A DNA stretch of 64,000 nt from Actinomadura graeca (GTDB taxonomy: Bacteria > Actinomycetota > Actinomycetes > Streptosporangiales > Streptosporangiaceae), in the NCBI RefSeq assembly GCF_019175365.1, contig NZ_CP059572.1, positions 8,494,001-8,558,000 of the forward strand. The letters run 5' to 3'. Positions 42,681 through 50,748 of this stretch are shown piece by piece. The translations under genes and the position numbers were made by a program. The notes below the pieces were generated by a model. The model saw only the letters and a list, made by a program, of their open reading frames with translations. It searched no databases and had not been told where the DNA came from. The stretch's first letter is position 1, and every line of letters starts with the position of its first letter.

Positions 42681-44337
42681 ATGGCCTACTCGGAGAAACG
42701 CGGTAGAGGAGCCAACGCCTACTACATCGCTCGCTTCAGCGACGGCTGCGGCAACTGGCCCACAGTGAAGAACGCCGACGGGGAGACCCTGCGGTTCAAG
42801 AAGAAGCTGGATGCGCAGAAGGCCGGCGAGGACGCCGAGGCCGAGGTGCGCAAGGGCCGGTGGTACGACCCCAGCGCAGCGCAGGAGACCTTCGGTGCGT
42901 TCACCAGCCGCCGGTACGCCGAGCTGGACCTGGCCCTGTCCACGATGCAGAACTACCGGCGCCACCTGGAGAACCACCTGCTCCCCTCCTTCGAGCACCT
43001 CACCTTGCACCAGCTCTACCGGGAGCCCGAGCGCATCGAGGAGTGGCAGCGGTCCAAGAACGCCGCCGGGTACAAGCCCAACAGCGTCAGCAGCTGGCGC
43101 CGCACCCTGCACGTCTTCCTCGGCGACGCCGTCGAGGAAGGCCTGATCCCGGGCAACCCGGCGACCCGGCGACCCGGCCGGGGCAAACGCGCGGGCCGCA
43201 AGGCCGGCCGCGGCCCCGAAAAGGTGATCACCGATGATCTGCGCGCCCTGCTGATCGCCGAGCGGGCGAGCCTGCTGACCGGCCGCGACGACGAGCTGGT
43301 GATGGTCCTGCTGGGCTCCTACACCGGGCTGCGCTGGGCCGAACTGGTCGGCCTGGAGGTGCGATACGCCCGGCCCGGCAGCCTGCGGGTCGAGCGGCAG
43401 CTGTGGGAGGACGACGACGGTGTCTTCCACGCCATCCCGCCCAAAGACGACTCCTACCGCGATGTCGACCTGCCCCCGTGGCTGTCGGCGCTGCTGTCAG
43501 CACACATCCACCGCACCGCACCCGAGCCCTGCCCCTGCCACGGCAAACGGTACGTCTTCCGCGGGGCGGACTCTGCGCGGCGGCGCAGCGGGCCGGTGAA
43601 CACCGCCGAGGTGGCCAGGCGGGCGCAGGTCAGCGTCGGCACGGTCTCCAACGTCCTCAACCACCCCGACCGCGTCGCGCCCGCCACCCGGGACAGGGTG
43701 CAGGCGGCGATCGGCGCGCTGGGCCTTGACCGCCCCGCTCCGGCGACCGCGCCCGAGGGCTGGGCGGGGGCGCCGCACTGGCGCCGGTCAGGGTTCGCGA
43801 CGTGGGTGTTCGGCCCGGCGGCGTCGGGCTGGTATCCCCGCAAGGCGCCGCAGCCGCCGCGGCCGGTGCCGCTGCTGGCCGACCCGTGGCCGGGCAGGCC
43901 GCTGCGGGGCCGCAACGCACACGGGCGGGCGGAGGCGTGCTGGACGCCGCTGTCGGCCGGGCTGACGCCGCACGGCCTGCGGCACTCACATCGGACGATG
44001 CTGGAGGAGGACGGGATTCCGCCGGTGCTGATCGACGAGCGGATGGGGCACGAGGACGGTTCGGTGCAGCGCCGCTACACCCATGTCACCGCGCCGATGC
44101 GCCGGCGTCTGGTGGGAGAGTTGACCGTGCGGTGGGAGGCGGCGCTGGCCGCGCGGCTGGCGCTGTGCCCGGCGTCGCCGGTGCCGGTGCTCGATGAGCT
44201 ACTGCGTGCCTGGTCACAGGCACGGGAAAGGGGACGATCCCAAGATCGTCCCACAGATCTCCCACAGAGGGGTGTTCCTGCCTTCAGGGCCAGACCCCGA
44301 AAGCGGTCCTGGCCTGCGTCGGGACGGCGGGATTTGA
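42681..44337 (+). CDS. int: Tyrosine integrase of element A with inserted LacI-type HTH
   Basis: N-terminal AP2-like/arm-binding domain (GRGANAYYIARFSDGCGNWP), SAM-like core-binding domain (about 75-165), then the catalytic domain: Arg218 in GLRWAE, LTPHGLRHSHRTMLEEDGIP (HxxR about 430), GHEDGSVQRRYTHV (Tyr about 466). Between Arg218 and HxxR lies an extra ~90 residues holding a LacI-family HTH (NTAEVARRAQVSVGTVSNVL, about residues 306-348). Near the end the frame shifts: at 44224-44233 (GGGAAAGGGG) the reading leaves the expected tail KIVPQISHRGVFLPSG, which is in the +1 frame and stops at 44335-44337 inside the att copy. In the unshifted frame the protein would read through att to 45230. 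Activity is therefore uncertain. Confidence 0.8.
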
Positions 44338-44360
44338 ACCCACGACCCCTTGACCCCCAG
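44318..44360. repeat. att core copy (attL of B, right att of A)
   Basis: 43 bp identical to 54286-54328, covering the tRNA-Pro segment from the anticodon loop to the 3' end. It is shared by both elements: the integrase gene of A ends in it and B begins in it. Confidence 0.95.
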
Positions 44361-44455
44361 GACTGCGGGGGAACGGGTCTTCCCAGGTCACCGCGCATCC
44401 GGGCGCTATCAGCGCGTGCGGCGGAACGGGCTCTGTGCAGGGGCGTGCATGGCGT

Positions 44456-44475
44456 GTGGTCCCCAAGTGGTCCCC
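44456..44475. repeat. Arm-type site, left copy
   Basis: Two GTGGTCCCC units separated by AA, starting 96 bp inside the att core. An identical copy lies at 54168-54187. Probably an integrase arm-binding site. Confidence 0.65.
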
Positions 44476-44594
44476 AGAGCGGCCCGTGTCGAGGGCGCCG
44501 TCCCGCGCTCTGCGGGAACCCGTGTCGTGCCGCGTGGCTCTGGGCCGCGCACCCTCGTCCTGTCTCGTGCGCGCTTGCGCGCACGCCCTTCCTG

Positions 44595-44745
44595 CCTGCT
44601 CATCCCGTCTGCCGTCGTCCCGCGCTCCGCGCTACCGGGCCAGGGCCAGGCGTCAAGGTGGAGCGCCCTGCCGGACGAACGACCTTGACGCCTGGTTCTG
44701 GTCTGGTGATCTCCGATCGGGACGGCGGCAGGCGGGATGAGCAGG
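44595..44745. repeat. 151-bp nested near-palindrome, origin candidate
   Basis: The outer arms 44595-44622 and 44718-44745 match at 26 of 28 positions; the inner arms 44640-44659 and 44682-44701 match at 18 of 20. The gaps between outer and inner arms are 17 and 16 nt, and the central loop is 22 nt, so the structure is symmetric. Such cruciforms are typical of nicking or single-strand origins, but no function is proven. Confidence 0.7.
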
Positions 44746-45113
44746 CTTCTATCTCAGCCTTCAACCACCCGCGGTCTCCCGACCTGCCCCGGCTCATCCC
44801 AGAGTCAGAGTGCCCCCGCCGGAGGCTGCTTGTGCCGGTGGGGAGACTGTGCGCCTGCTTGCCGCTTCGCGCTTGGGTGCGTCGGTCGGCGGCTTGCCCG
44901 CTGGCTGGTGTGTTGCTGGCGCCGGTAGGCGCGGGGCGGTGCTGCGGCAGGCGGGACCGGCCCGAAGAGGCCGCAGCCCGCCGGACGCGGGCACCGGCCC
45001 CCGGACCATCCCGCCTGCCGCGAACCGTCCGAGCATCCGCGCTGCAACTCCGCCAGCTCGCTGCCGCCCCCCGACGCGCAACGCGCGTCGGCTTGATGAC
45101 GTACAGAAACTTG

Positions 45114-45413
45114 TCACAGGGGGCCGCTTGCACAGGTGGGGCAAGGGACCTGGATGAGGGTTCGCGCGGGTCTGGCCTTGCCGAGGTGGACCACTCTTCC
45201 CCTCCCCAGACAGGTAGGGCAGCCGGGTAGGTCGCTAGCTCCGACCTGATCCCACACAGCGGTCGGCCTGTCCGATCCGGGATGCTCCTCGGCGGGCTCG
45301 TTGTCGTCGCCTACATAGCCGACGCCTAGACAGAACTCGCATTGGAGGGTGATTCCTCCTAGCTGGTGCTCTCCTGCGCCGTTGCATTCGGGGCAGCTTA
45401 GGCGATCAGTCAT
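45114..45413 (-). CDS. Zinc-ribbon-like protein (CxxCxGxG type)
   Basis: 99 residues from ATG 45413. Two DnaJ-like Cys motifs in the N-terminal half (CPECNGAG, CEFCLGVGYVG) and two more in the C-terminal half (CPTCLGRGRV, CPTCASG). ATG overlaps the stop of the upstream microprotein gene (ATGA). Probably a metal-binding adaptor; function unknown. Confidence 0.7.
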   Translation of the reverse strand: MTDRLSCPECNGAGEHQLGGITLQCEFCLGVGYVGDDNEPAEEHPGSDRPTAVWDQVGASDLPGCPTCLGRGRVVHLGKARPARTLIQVPCPTCASGPL

Positions 45414-45556
45414 GCTGTCTTCCCTGTCCCGTTACAGCGTGAGCATGCTCGTTCTTTCTGCTCGCTGGAGCCGTTCTTGCTGACCAGGGTTTTCCCTGTC
45501 CCGTTGCACATGGCGCACGATACGGGCCTGCGGTGCTTACCTTTCTCGTCAGCCAT
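45410..45556 (-). CDS. Zinc-ribbon-like microprotein
   Basis: 48 residues: MADEKGKHRRPVSCAMCNGT..., then CSRCNGTGKTA, with two CxxCNGTGKT motifs. Stop and next start overlap (ATGA). Pairs of CxxCxGxG motifs suggest one bound zinc ion. Part of the Cys-rich set of element B. Confidence 0.7.
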   Translation of the reverse strand: MADEKGKHRRPVSCAMCNGTGKTLVSKNGSSEQKERACSRCNGTGKTA

Positions 45557-45672
45557 GATCCCGTTCCTCTCTGGTCAGCAAGGGTAGGCCATGCTCCTAG
45601 TCTGCTCCTCCGGCGGCGGGCTGGCCGGGCGACCCTGGCCGACTGAGGTCGTGAACGATCACGCGTTGCTGT

Positions 45673-46410
45673 CTAGTCGAAACTGTACTCTGCGGATAGC
45701 TCGCGTCCGGATCCCAGGAAGTCGATGGCGTACTCCGTTGGCTCGCCCTCTTGATCCCAATAGTGATTGGTCATGGTCAGAGCTGGCGTACCGACCTCTG
45801 TCTCCAGGATCGATGCTATGTCCTCGGGTACAGCCTTGATTGTGACGATGTCACGTCGGCGAACCACCCGGCGCCCGGTTCGCTCTTCGATCAAGCCAAA
45901 GGTCATTTGTGGGAGCGGTTCGGTGCTTAGGAGCTCCGGCGCTGCTTCGGCGAGTTCTCCCGAGAGCCAGGAAGTCGAGACTGTTACGACTCCGTGGCCA
46001 TCTCGGTAGACCCGGCGTCGCCGTATGACTTGGCCGTTCTCCTCGATCCTCAGAGCGGCCGCTACCTCGCTCGAAGCTGTGGTCAGCTCCGCTTCTAGGA
46101 TCTCTGCGTGCTCGCCTGGGCGATAGCCGTTGCCGGTGGCGCGGAGCATCTGAAGCCGGTCCGGGCCGGTTGTCTGGCGATGGGTGATGGAAACATACGT
46201 TCCCTGCGATGAGGCTTGCACGAAGCCCTCATTGCGAAGCTGAGTAAGTGCTTTGGCTGCTGTAGCGGTGGCGACGGACCATCCCTGAGAGATCTCGGCG
46301 ATGGACGGAAGCCGGTCGCCTTCTGTGAGTCGACCGTCTTTGATCTCCCGCCTGAAGTGATCAGCGATCTGTACGTACGGCGGCGGTGTGCGCTCTACCT
46401 GGGGTGACAC
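45673..46410 (-). CDS. GntR/HutC-family repressor (KorSA-like)
   Basis: 245 residues. N-terminal winged-helix (YVQIADHFRREIKDGRLTEG, DRLPSIAEISQGWSVATATA, QLRNEGFVQASSQGTYV) and C-terminal UTRA ligand-binding domain (VIRRRRVYRDGHGVVTVSTS, YWDQEGEPTEYAIDFLGSGR). In pSAM2 a protein of this type (KorSA) represses transfer and replication genes. It is divergent from 46578 on, with ACTAGT-centred sites between. Confidence 0.9.
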   Translation of the reverse strand: MSPQVERTPPPYVQIADHFRREIKDGRLTEGDRLPSIAEISQGWSVATATAAKALTQLRNEGFVQASSQGTYVSITHRQTTGPDRLQMLRATGNGYRPGEHAEILEAELTTASSEVAAALRIEENGQVIRRRRVYRDGHGVVTVSTSWLSGELAEAAPELLSTEPLPQMTFGLIEERTGRRVVRRRDIVTIKAVPEDIASILETEVGTPALTMTNHYWDQEGEPTEYAIDFLGSGRELSAEYSFD

Positions 46411-46426
46411 TTCTTCTCCTCTCTCT

Positions 46427-46505
46427 GCTTACTAGTAAGCATCACATGCCTACTAGTGCGCAGACAAGTCTCCTCTCCAGAGGGCTTGCCTTCGCGTACT
46501 AGTAC
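46427..46505. promoter_or_regulatory. ACTAGT-centred operator cluster
   Basis: GCTTACTAGTAAGC (46427-46440) and GTACTAGTAC (46496-46505) are perfect palindromes; CTACTAGTGCG at 46450-46460 and GCTAGTAC at about 46523 are partial copies. They fill the divergent promoter region of the GntR repressor and are its likely binding sites. Confidence 0.75.
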
Positions 46506-46577
46506 ACGTAGACTCAGCGCAAGCTAGTACGCGGACAGGCCGGACTCGACGGCGAACCAAGAGGAGGAGTCAGACAC

Positions 46578-46907
46578 GTGAAGAGGATCCCGGTGGATGT
46601 GGCGGGGCTGGAGTTCCGGGCGGTGGAGGACATCGCGCCGAAGCTGAAGAACCGCGAGACGGGCGAGATGAAGGTGAACGCGGCCGGTGTGCCGGTGTAC
46701 GAGGTGCTGATGACGGTCAAGGGCGAGGGGCGGCGTACCGAGTTGATGGCGGTGTCGCTGCCGACGAACGCCCCGCCGGACGTGCGGGCGGGTCAGGTCG
46801 TGGCCTTGGAGGGGCTGACGGGCTTCTTCTGGGAGACCTCGGGCCGTGCGGGCGTGTCGTTCTCGGTGACCGCGATCGCGCCGGTTCTCGACGAGGCGGG
46901 GGTGTAG
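46578..46907 (+). CDS. SCO3933-family regulatory-type protein
   Basis: 109 residues from GTG 46578, preceded by AGGAGGAG. VKRIPVDVAGLEFRAVEDIA, then PVYEVLMTVKGEGRRTELMA and SVTAIAPVLDEAGV; this small beta-rich family accompanies actinomycete ICE transfer operons (SCO3933-like). The biochemical role is unknown. First gene of the rightward operon controlled by the ACTAGT sites. Confidence 0.75.
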   Translation: MKRIPVDVAGLEFRAVEDIAPKLKNRETGEMKVNAAGVPVYEVLMTVKGEGRRTELMAVSLPTNAPPDVRAGQVVALEGLTGFFWETSGRAGVSFSVTAIAPVLDEAGV

Positions 46908-46911
46908 CGCC

Positions 46912-47190
46912 ATGAAGCACGGCTACGTGACGTCGTCGATTGCCCTGGGTGAGGGGGCGCGGTTCGTCTGTGAGACCTATCCCGACAACCCGGAGTCGGG
47001 GCCGATTCTGACGATCGACCTTCCCGGGGGCTGGCTGATGCTGTCCGGCCGGGCCGGGGGAGTGGAGGCGGGCGACGTGGAGAACGCCCGGCAGCTGTTG
47101 AAGGTCGTCACCCAGTTCGCGGCTGAAGTGGAGCGGCTGTACGCGCTCGCCGCCGAATCGGCCGGTGACTCGGGTGACGCGGCGGCCTGA
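46912..47190 (+). CDS. Hypothetical protein of ICE transfer operon
   Basis: 92 residues, starting 4 nt after the previous stop. MKHGYVTSSIALGEGARFVC, TIDLPGGWLMLSGRAGG, then a helix (ARQLLKVVTQFAAEVERLYA). It is probably co-transcribed with the SCO3933-like gene. No further family recognition. Confidence 0.65.
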   Translation: MKHGYVTSSIALGEGARFVCETYPDNPESGPILTIDLPGGWLMLSGRAGGVEAGDVENARQLLKVVTQFAAEVERLYALAAESAGDSGDAAA

Positions 47191-47204
47191 TAGCACGAGG
47201 AGTC

Positions 47205-47259
47205 CCCGGGGCGGGCCGTAGATATGCCTGCCAGCATCACCCGCCCCGGGTCACTCACC
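47205..47259 (+). ncRNA. Conserved-loop hairpin, copy 1 (upstream of traB-like gene)
   Basis: 11-bp perfect stem 47205-47215 / 47240-47250; loop contains ATGCCTGCCAGCA; followed by CACTCACC at 47252-47259, 46 nt before the ATG of the translocase gene. Shares loop and trailing motif with copies at 50749 and 51259 while the stems differ. Probably a cis-acting RNA element; type is my inference. Confidence 0.6.
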
Positions 47260-47305
47260 TGCAGAAAGGTTCCTGCAAGCAACCTCACGAGGAGGTGTCT
47301 TTAGT

Positions 47306-48742
47306 ATGCCGGATTTCGCTCCGGTGGAGTATGTCATCGCGGCTACACCGTTCGCGGCGGCGGCCGGTGGGGTGGCGTGGCAGCGGTACGCGCCGCATTC
47401 GTTCTGGTACGGCGTCGGCTACCCGCTGAAAGCCGCCCAGGTGTACGGCACGTGGCACCACGTGGCGTCCGGCTGCGGCCTGACCCGGCGGCGGCGTGCG
47501 CTGCGGTGGAGCGCTGAGGCGTTCCCCGGCATGGCGCCGGTCTTCCGTCATCGTCGAAGGCTGGGCCGTGTTCAGATCGACAAGGCTCCTCGACTGGGGG
47601 TGATCCGGCCGACCGCGCGCGGGCTCCGGGTGCCGATGCGGCTGCATGACGGTCAGACTCCCGATGATGTGCGGGCGGCGCTGGATCGGCTCGCGCACGC
47701 CTGGCGAGTCCATGCGGTGCGGCTGCATTCATGGAAGCCGGGTCGGGTCACGTTGCTGGTCACGGGCGCTGACCCGCTGGTGGATGTGGACTTGGCCGAT
47801 CTATCGGCGGGCCTGCTGACGGTCGTTCCGGCGGTTCTGGAAACCGGCGAGCCGTTCGTGATGGACTTCCGCGCGGTTCCGCATTGGCTGATCACGGGCG
47901 CGACCAATTCGGGCAAGTCAACCCTGATCAACGCTCTGATCATGGGGTTGACGACACAGCTGGCGTCCGGGGAGGCGCTGACCGGTGAACCTGCCGAATA
48001 CGAGGGTCAGGGCGTCGCGCTCGTGGGCTTTGACCTTAAGGGCGGGGTGGAGTTCACCCCCTATGAGGCGCGCATGTCGGCACTGGCGACGGAGCGGGCC
48101 GACTGCCTGGCGCTCCTGGATCAGTTGATTGACATCGTCCGTGCCCGGATGGCGTTGTGCCGTCGGCATCGTGCCCGCAACATCTGGCATCCGCGTATCT
48201 CGGCCGACGTGCGTCCGACTCCGATCGTGGTGCTGATCGATGAGATAGCCGAACTGTTCCTGATGGCCGACAAGTCACAGAAGGAAGAGGTCACCCGCGC
48301 GGCTACCGCGCTGCTGCGGCTCGCGCAGATCTCCCGCGCTTTCGGTGTCTACCTGGTGGTGTGCGGCCAGCGTGTCGGCTCCGACCTCGGCTCGGGAGTG
48401 ACCGCGTTGCGTTCGCAGCTATCGGGACGGATCTGTCATCGCGTCAATGATGAAGCCACTGCTGAGATGACCCTTGGCGACATGGACAGGGCCGCGTTGG
48501 CTGCTGCCCGGCAGATCCCGGCGAACATGCCGGGCGTGGCGGTGGTGATCGGTTCCGATGGCCTATGGCACCGTGCCCGGTCGGCCTACCGCACCGAGGA
48601 ACAGGCGGAGGATGCCGCCGCCTTCTACGCGCCGTTGGCGCCGGAGTGGAAGACCTTGCTCGCCGAAATCGACACGGCGGGCGAGCTGCCCGAGTTAGAC
48701 GCGTTCGAATCCGAGTTCTCCGACGCCACGACGCCGATCTGA
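47306..48742 (+). CDS. FtsK/SpoIIIE-type conjugative translocase (TraB/TraSA)
   Basis: 478 residues. Short hydrophobic N-terminus, then the motor: Walker A WLITGATNSGKSTLINALIM (about 198-206), Walker B PIVVLIDEIAELFLMADKSQ, arginine-finger region LRSQLSGRICHRVNDEATAE. GAGGAGG precedes ATG 47306. It pumps double-stranded element DNA from donor to recipient hyphae in pSAM2-type transfer. Its coding region follows conserved-loop hairpin copy 1. Confidence 0.9.
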   Translation: MPDFAPVEYVIAATPFAAAAGGVAWQRYAPHSFWYGVGYPLKAAQVYGTWHHVASGCGLTRRRRALRWSAEAFPGMAPVFRHRRRLGRVQIDKAPRLGVIRPTARGLRVPMRLHDGQTPDDVRAALDRLAHAWRVHAVRLHSWKPGRVTLLVTGADPLVDVDLADLSAGLLTVVPAVLETGEPFVMDFRAVPHWLITGATNSGKSTLINALIMGLTTQLASGEALTGEPAEYEGQGVALVGFDLKGGVEFTPYEARMSALATERADCLALLDQLIDIVRARMALCRRHRARNIWHPRISADVRPTPIVVLIDEIAELFLMADKSQKEEVTRAATALLRLAQISRAFGVYLVVCGQRVGSDLGSGVTALRSQLSGRICHRVNDEATAEMTLGDMDRAALAAARQIPANMPGVAVVIGSDGLWHRARSAYRTEEQAEDAAAFYAPLAPEWKTLLAEIDTAGELPELDAFESEFSDATTPI

Positions 48743-48757
48743 AAAGGGAGGTGCTCC

Positions 48758-49543
48758 ATGTCTCGGGTGCGTCGCCTGCCCGGCCTGCTCATCGATTCCA
48801 GCCCGGTGCTGGTGTTGGCCGTTATCGCGGCGGCTGGCTCGTTCACCCATATCCGCGACACCGCGAATGAACACGGCCAGCACGGATGGATGGCCTGGGC
48901 CGTGGCGGTGTGCATCGACCTGACTTGCGTCATGGCGGCTCGGGAACGTCAGCGAGACAAGCGCGTCGGCCGGATCACGCCCCGGCTGTCGTGGCCGACG
49001 TGCGTACTGATCGGCGGGGTTCTGTTGTCGCTTGCAGCGAACCTGGCGCAAGCCGAACCGGTCGTGTGGGGCTGGGTAATGGCTGCGACTCCCGCTGCGG
49101 CGTTCCTGGTCGCGGTCTCCATGCTGGAGCGCCGTGCCGCTCACGGATCGTCTGTCCTAGTGGAACCGCAGGAACGGCACACTGCCGATGGCCTGGGGGC
49201 CGAGCCCTCGTCCGCCGTCGCCGAACACCTCTCGGCGGGGGATCAGCCTGCTGCCTCCCCGGCCCCGGTCGGTCCTGCCTCCGACTTGCAGCGACCTGAA
49301 ATCCCTGCTCACACGCCTACTGGTGCGTCCTCGGCTCCGGCCGCTGCCGGTTCCGGTACATCCGGTAGCGGCGGTACGCCGGGTCCGTCTCCGGCGCTGG
49401 TGAACTACGCGCGCCAGATCGCCGAAGCTCACCGCGCCCAGCATGGCAAACCGATCACTCGCGACCAGCTTCGTACCCGGCTCAAAATCGGCACCGACCT
49501 GGCTTCCACCCTGCTGCGAGAGGTCCGCACCGAACCTGCTTAA
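48758..49543 (+). CDS. DUF2637/Spd-type membrane protein
   Basis: 261 residues from ATG 48758 with GGGAGG upstream. Four hydrophobic segments in the first ~125 residues (SSPVLVLAVIAAAGSFTHIR, HGWMAWAVAVCIDLTCVMAA, PTCVLIGGVLLSLAANLAQA, WGWVMAATPAAAFLVAVSML). Then a Pro/Ser/Ala linker and a C-terminal HTH-like domain (HGKPITRDQLRTRLKIGTDL, ASTLLREV). Spd proteins aid spread of elements within recipient mycelium. Confidence 0.85.
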   Translation: MSRVRRLPGLLIDSSPVLVLAVIAAAGSFTHIRDTANEHGQHGWMAWAVAVCIDLTCVMAARERQRDKRVGRITPRLSWPTCVLIGGVLLSLAANLAQAEPVVWGWVMAATPAAAFLVAVSMLERRAAHGSSVLVEPQERHTADGLGAEPSSAVAEHLSAGDQPAASPAPVGPASDLQRPEIPAHTPTGASSAPAAAGSGTSGSGGTPGPSPALVNYARQIAEAHRAQHGKPITRDQLRTRLKIGTDLASTLLREVRTEPA

Positions 49544-49588
49544 TCAATCCTGATCGCTCACTCCCTCTGTTGAAAGGAACTCGCTGTC

Positions 49589-49708
49589 ATGACCACTCAC
49601 GACCTGACCTGCCCGACCTGCGGCGCCCGGAAGCGGCCGGGTGATGGGGTGCTGTGCGGCTCCTGCCGGGTCCAGACCCGGCGCCGGACGCTGTCCCGGC
49701 GGCACTGA
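49589..49708 (+). CDS. Zinc-ribbon microprotein
   Basis: 39 residues: MTTHDLTCPTCGARKRPGDG, VLCGSCRVQTRRRTLSRRH. Two CxxC knuckles 13 residues apart form a minimal zinc ribbon with a basic tail, probably nucleic-acid binding. AAAGGA lies upstream. Confidence 0.7.
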   Translation: MTTHDLTCPTCGARKRPGDGVLCGSCRVQTRRRTLSRRH

Positions 49709-49715
49709 CGACGCC

Positions 49716-50168
49716 ATGTTCCACGCTGACGCAACCGCATTCGCTGCGGCCTTCGCCGTGCTGTATGCCGTGCATGAGGTCGGTGACCATTGGATCCAGA
49801 CTGACTATCAGGCGATCACCAAGGGGCGGCCGGACTGGGCTGGACGGTTGGCCTGTGCTGGGCACGTCGTCGTGCTCGCTTTGGTCAAGGCGAGCATGGT
49901 GGGTTTGGTCGCCGTGGTGCTGGCCCTGCCCCTCAAGCCCTGCGCCGTAATCATGTCCTTGGCCGTGGACGCTGTCTCGCACTACTGGGCCGACCGGCGT
50001 CGCACGCTCGCCGCGTTGGCGGAACGCCTCGGCAAAGGCAACTTTGCCCGGCTCGGTGACGGCCTAGTCGCGCCCGCGGGGACCGGCGCCTACGCACTGG
50101 ATCAGTCCTGGCACGTCGGCTGGCTCCTGGTAGCAGCGCTGGGCTGCTGTGTGGGGGCCGCACCGTGA
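49716..50168 (+). CDS. DUF3307-like membrane protein
   Basis: 150 residues from ATG 49716. AFAVLYAVHEVGDHWIQTDY with His/Asp pairs inside hydrophobic helices (VHEVGDHW, LACAGHVVVLALVKAS, LAVDAVSHYWADRR) is characteristic of DUF3307-type proteins found on phages and ICEs. Four probable membrane helices. Its stop overlaps the next gene (GTGA). Function unknown. Confidence 0.7.
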   Translation: MFHADATAFAAAFAVLYAVHEVGDHWIQTDYQAITKGRPDWAGRLACAGHVVVLALVKASMVGLVAVVLALPLKPCAVIMSLAVDAVSHYWADRRRTLAALAERLGKGNFARLGDGLVAPAGTGAYALDQSWHVGWLLVAALGCCVGAAP

Positions 50169-50263
50169 CCGTGAACCGTCCCCGGCCCGGCCGTTGCCCG
50201 TTGTGCGCGGGCTGCCGCCGCCCGCCCGTCCCCTGCACCTGCAACGGCGTCGAAGGGAGGTAA
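50165..50263 (+). CDS. Cys-rich microprotein
   Basis: 32 residues, MTVNRPRPGRCPLCAGCRRP followed by PVPCTCNGVEGR, five Cys. GTG overlaps the previous stop by GTGA; its 3' end carries the GGGAGG ribosome-binding site of the next gene, so the three are tightly coupled. Confidence 0.6.
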   Translation: MTVNRPRPGRCPLCAGCRRPPVPCTCNGVEGR

Positions 50264-50268
50264 CCGCC

Positions 50269-50412
50269 ATGGGCCGCAAGCGCACTCCGGTTCCGTGCCT
50301 CGCCTGCGATGGAACCGGCCAGATCACCACGACCCGAACCAACCGGCGAACCGGCGAGGCCGTCAAGCAGGAAGCGTTGTGCATGACCTGCTCCGGCGAC
50401 GCCAACGCCTGA
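50269..50412 (+). CDS. Zinc-ribbon-like microprotein
   Basis: 47 residues: MGRKRTPVPCLACDGTGQIT, then EAVKQEALCMTCSGDANA. CxxCxGTG plus CxxC, 27 residues apart. GGGAGG precedes ATG 50269. It resembles the 45410-45556 product on the other strand. Confidence 0.7.
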   Translation: MGRKRTPVPCLACDGTGQITTTRTNRRTGEAVKQEALCMTCSGDANA

Positions 50413-50469
50413 CCCAAGGCACGGAAAGGACCCGCCACCACGCATCTGACCAGAGAGGAACACCAAATC

Positions 50470-50577
50470 ATGGAATGCGGCAACTGTGGCGCACCATGTC
50501 GCGCCTACCAGGGGTTCTGCTCGACCGAATGCCAGCACGCCGCCGAATGTGACGGGACTTGCTGCGGCAACGGCTAA
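50470..50577 (+). CDS. Cys-rich microprotein
   Basis: 35 residues with eight Cys: MECGNCGAPCRAYQGFCSTE, CQHAAECDGTCCGNG. Density suggests two metal ions or a compact metal cluster. GAGAGGA upstream. Confidence 0.65.
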   Translation: MECGNCGAPCRAYQGFCSTECQHAAECDGTCCGNG

Positions 50578-50605
50578 GTCTCAGCACAGAAAGGATTCAT
50601 CACCG

Positions 50606-50740
50606 GTGACCTTCAACGCCCCCGGATCTCACCTGTCCGGCGCGTGCTTCGACTGCGGCGCCGGCGGATTGGACGCCGCTGGCCTGATCTGCCGGACCTG
50701 CAACGGCCTCGGACTGATCCACCCCTACCCCGACCACTGA
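50606..50740 (+). CDS. Zinc-ribbon-like microprotein
   Basis: 44 residues: GACFDCGAGGLDAAGLICRT then CNGLGLIHPYPDH; two CxxC(x)G motifs. GTG 50606 has AAAGGA upstream. Followed 8 nt later by conserved-loop hairpin copy 2. Confidence 0.65.
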   Translation: MTFNAPGSHLSGACFDCGAGGLDAAGLICRTCNGLGLIHPYPDH

Positions 50741-50748
50741 TCCACCAC

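Larger units (their letters stand above)
1..44360. mobile_element. Integrative plasmid-like element A (left end outside window)
   Basis: The right boundary is the 43-bp tRNA-Pro 3'-end copy at 44318-44360, directly next to a tyrosine integrase (42681 on) with a divergent Xis-like gene. Contents are plasmid or transfer functions: Rep-type HTH protein, ParB, DnaN paralogue, FtsK/TraB-type ATPase, Spd-like membrane proteins, solitary DNA methyltransferases, an IS and several decayed genes. The left att site is not in the window, so the size and full content are unknown. That it is one element, rather than several merged ones, is inference; the second recombinase at 25277-26365 could mark an older boundary. 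Confidence 0.7.
44361..45113. other. 753-bp non-coding left end of element B
   Basis: It holds the arm-type site, the nested near-palindrome 44595-44745 and further inverted copies of GGCAGGCGGGA (about 44728, 44948, and inverted about 45007). No credible gene. It is the best candidate for the transfer or replication origin of element B. Confidence 0.5.

Noticed and set aside
44316..44370. A second tRNA-Pro gene at the left att copy
   Set aside because: Only the 3' 43 bp are present; the D-arm, 5' acceptor strand and 5' anticodon stem are missing.
44338..45230. Extension of the element A integrase frame through the att site
   Set aside because: The part after the att copy translates non-coding DNA including the near-palindrome; the natural tail is in another frame.
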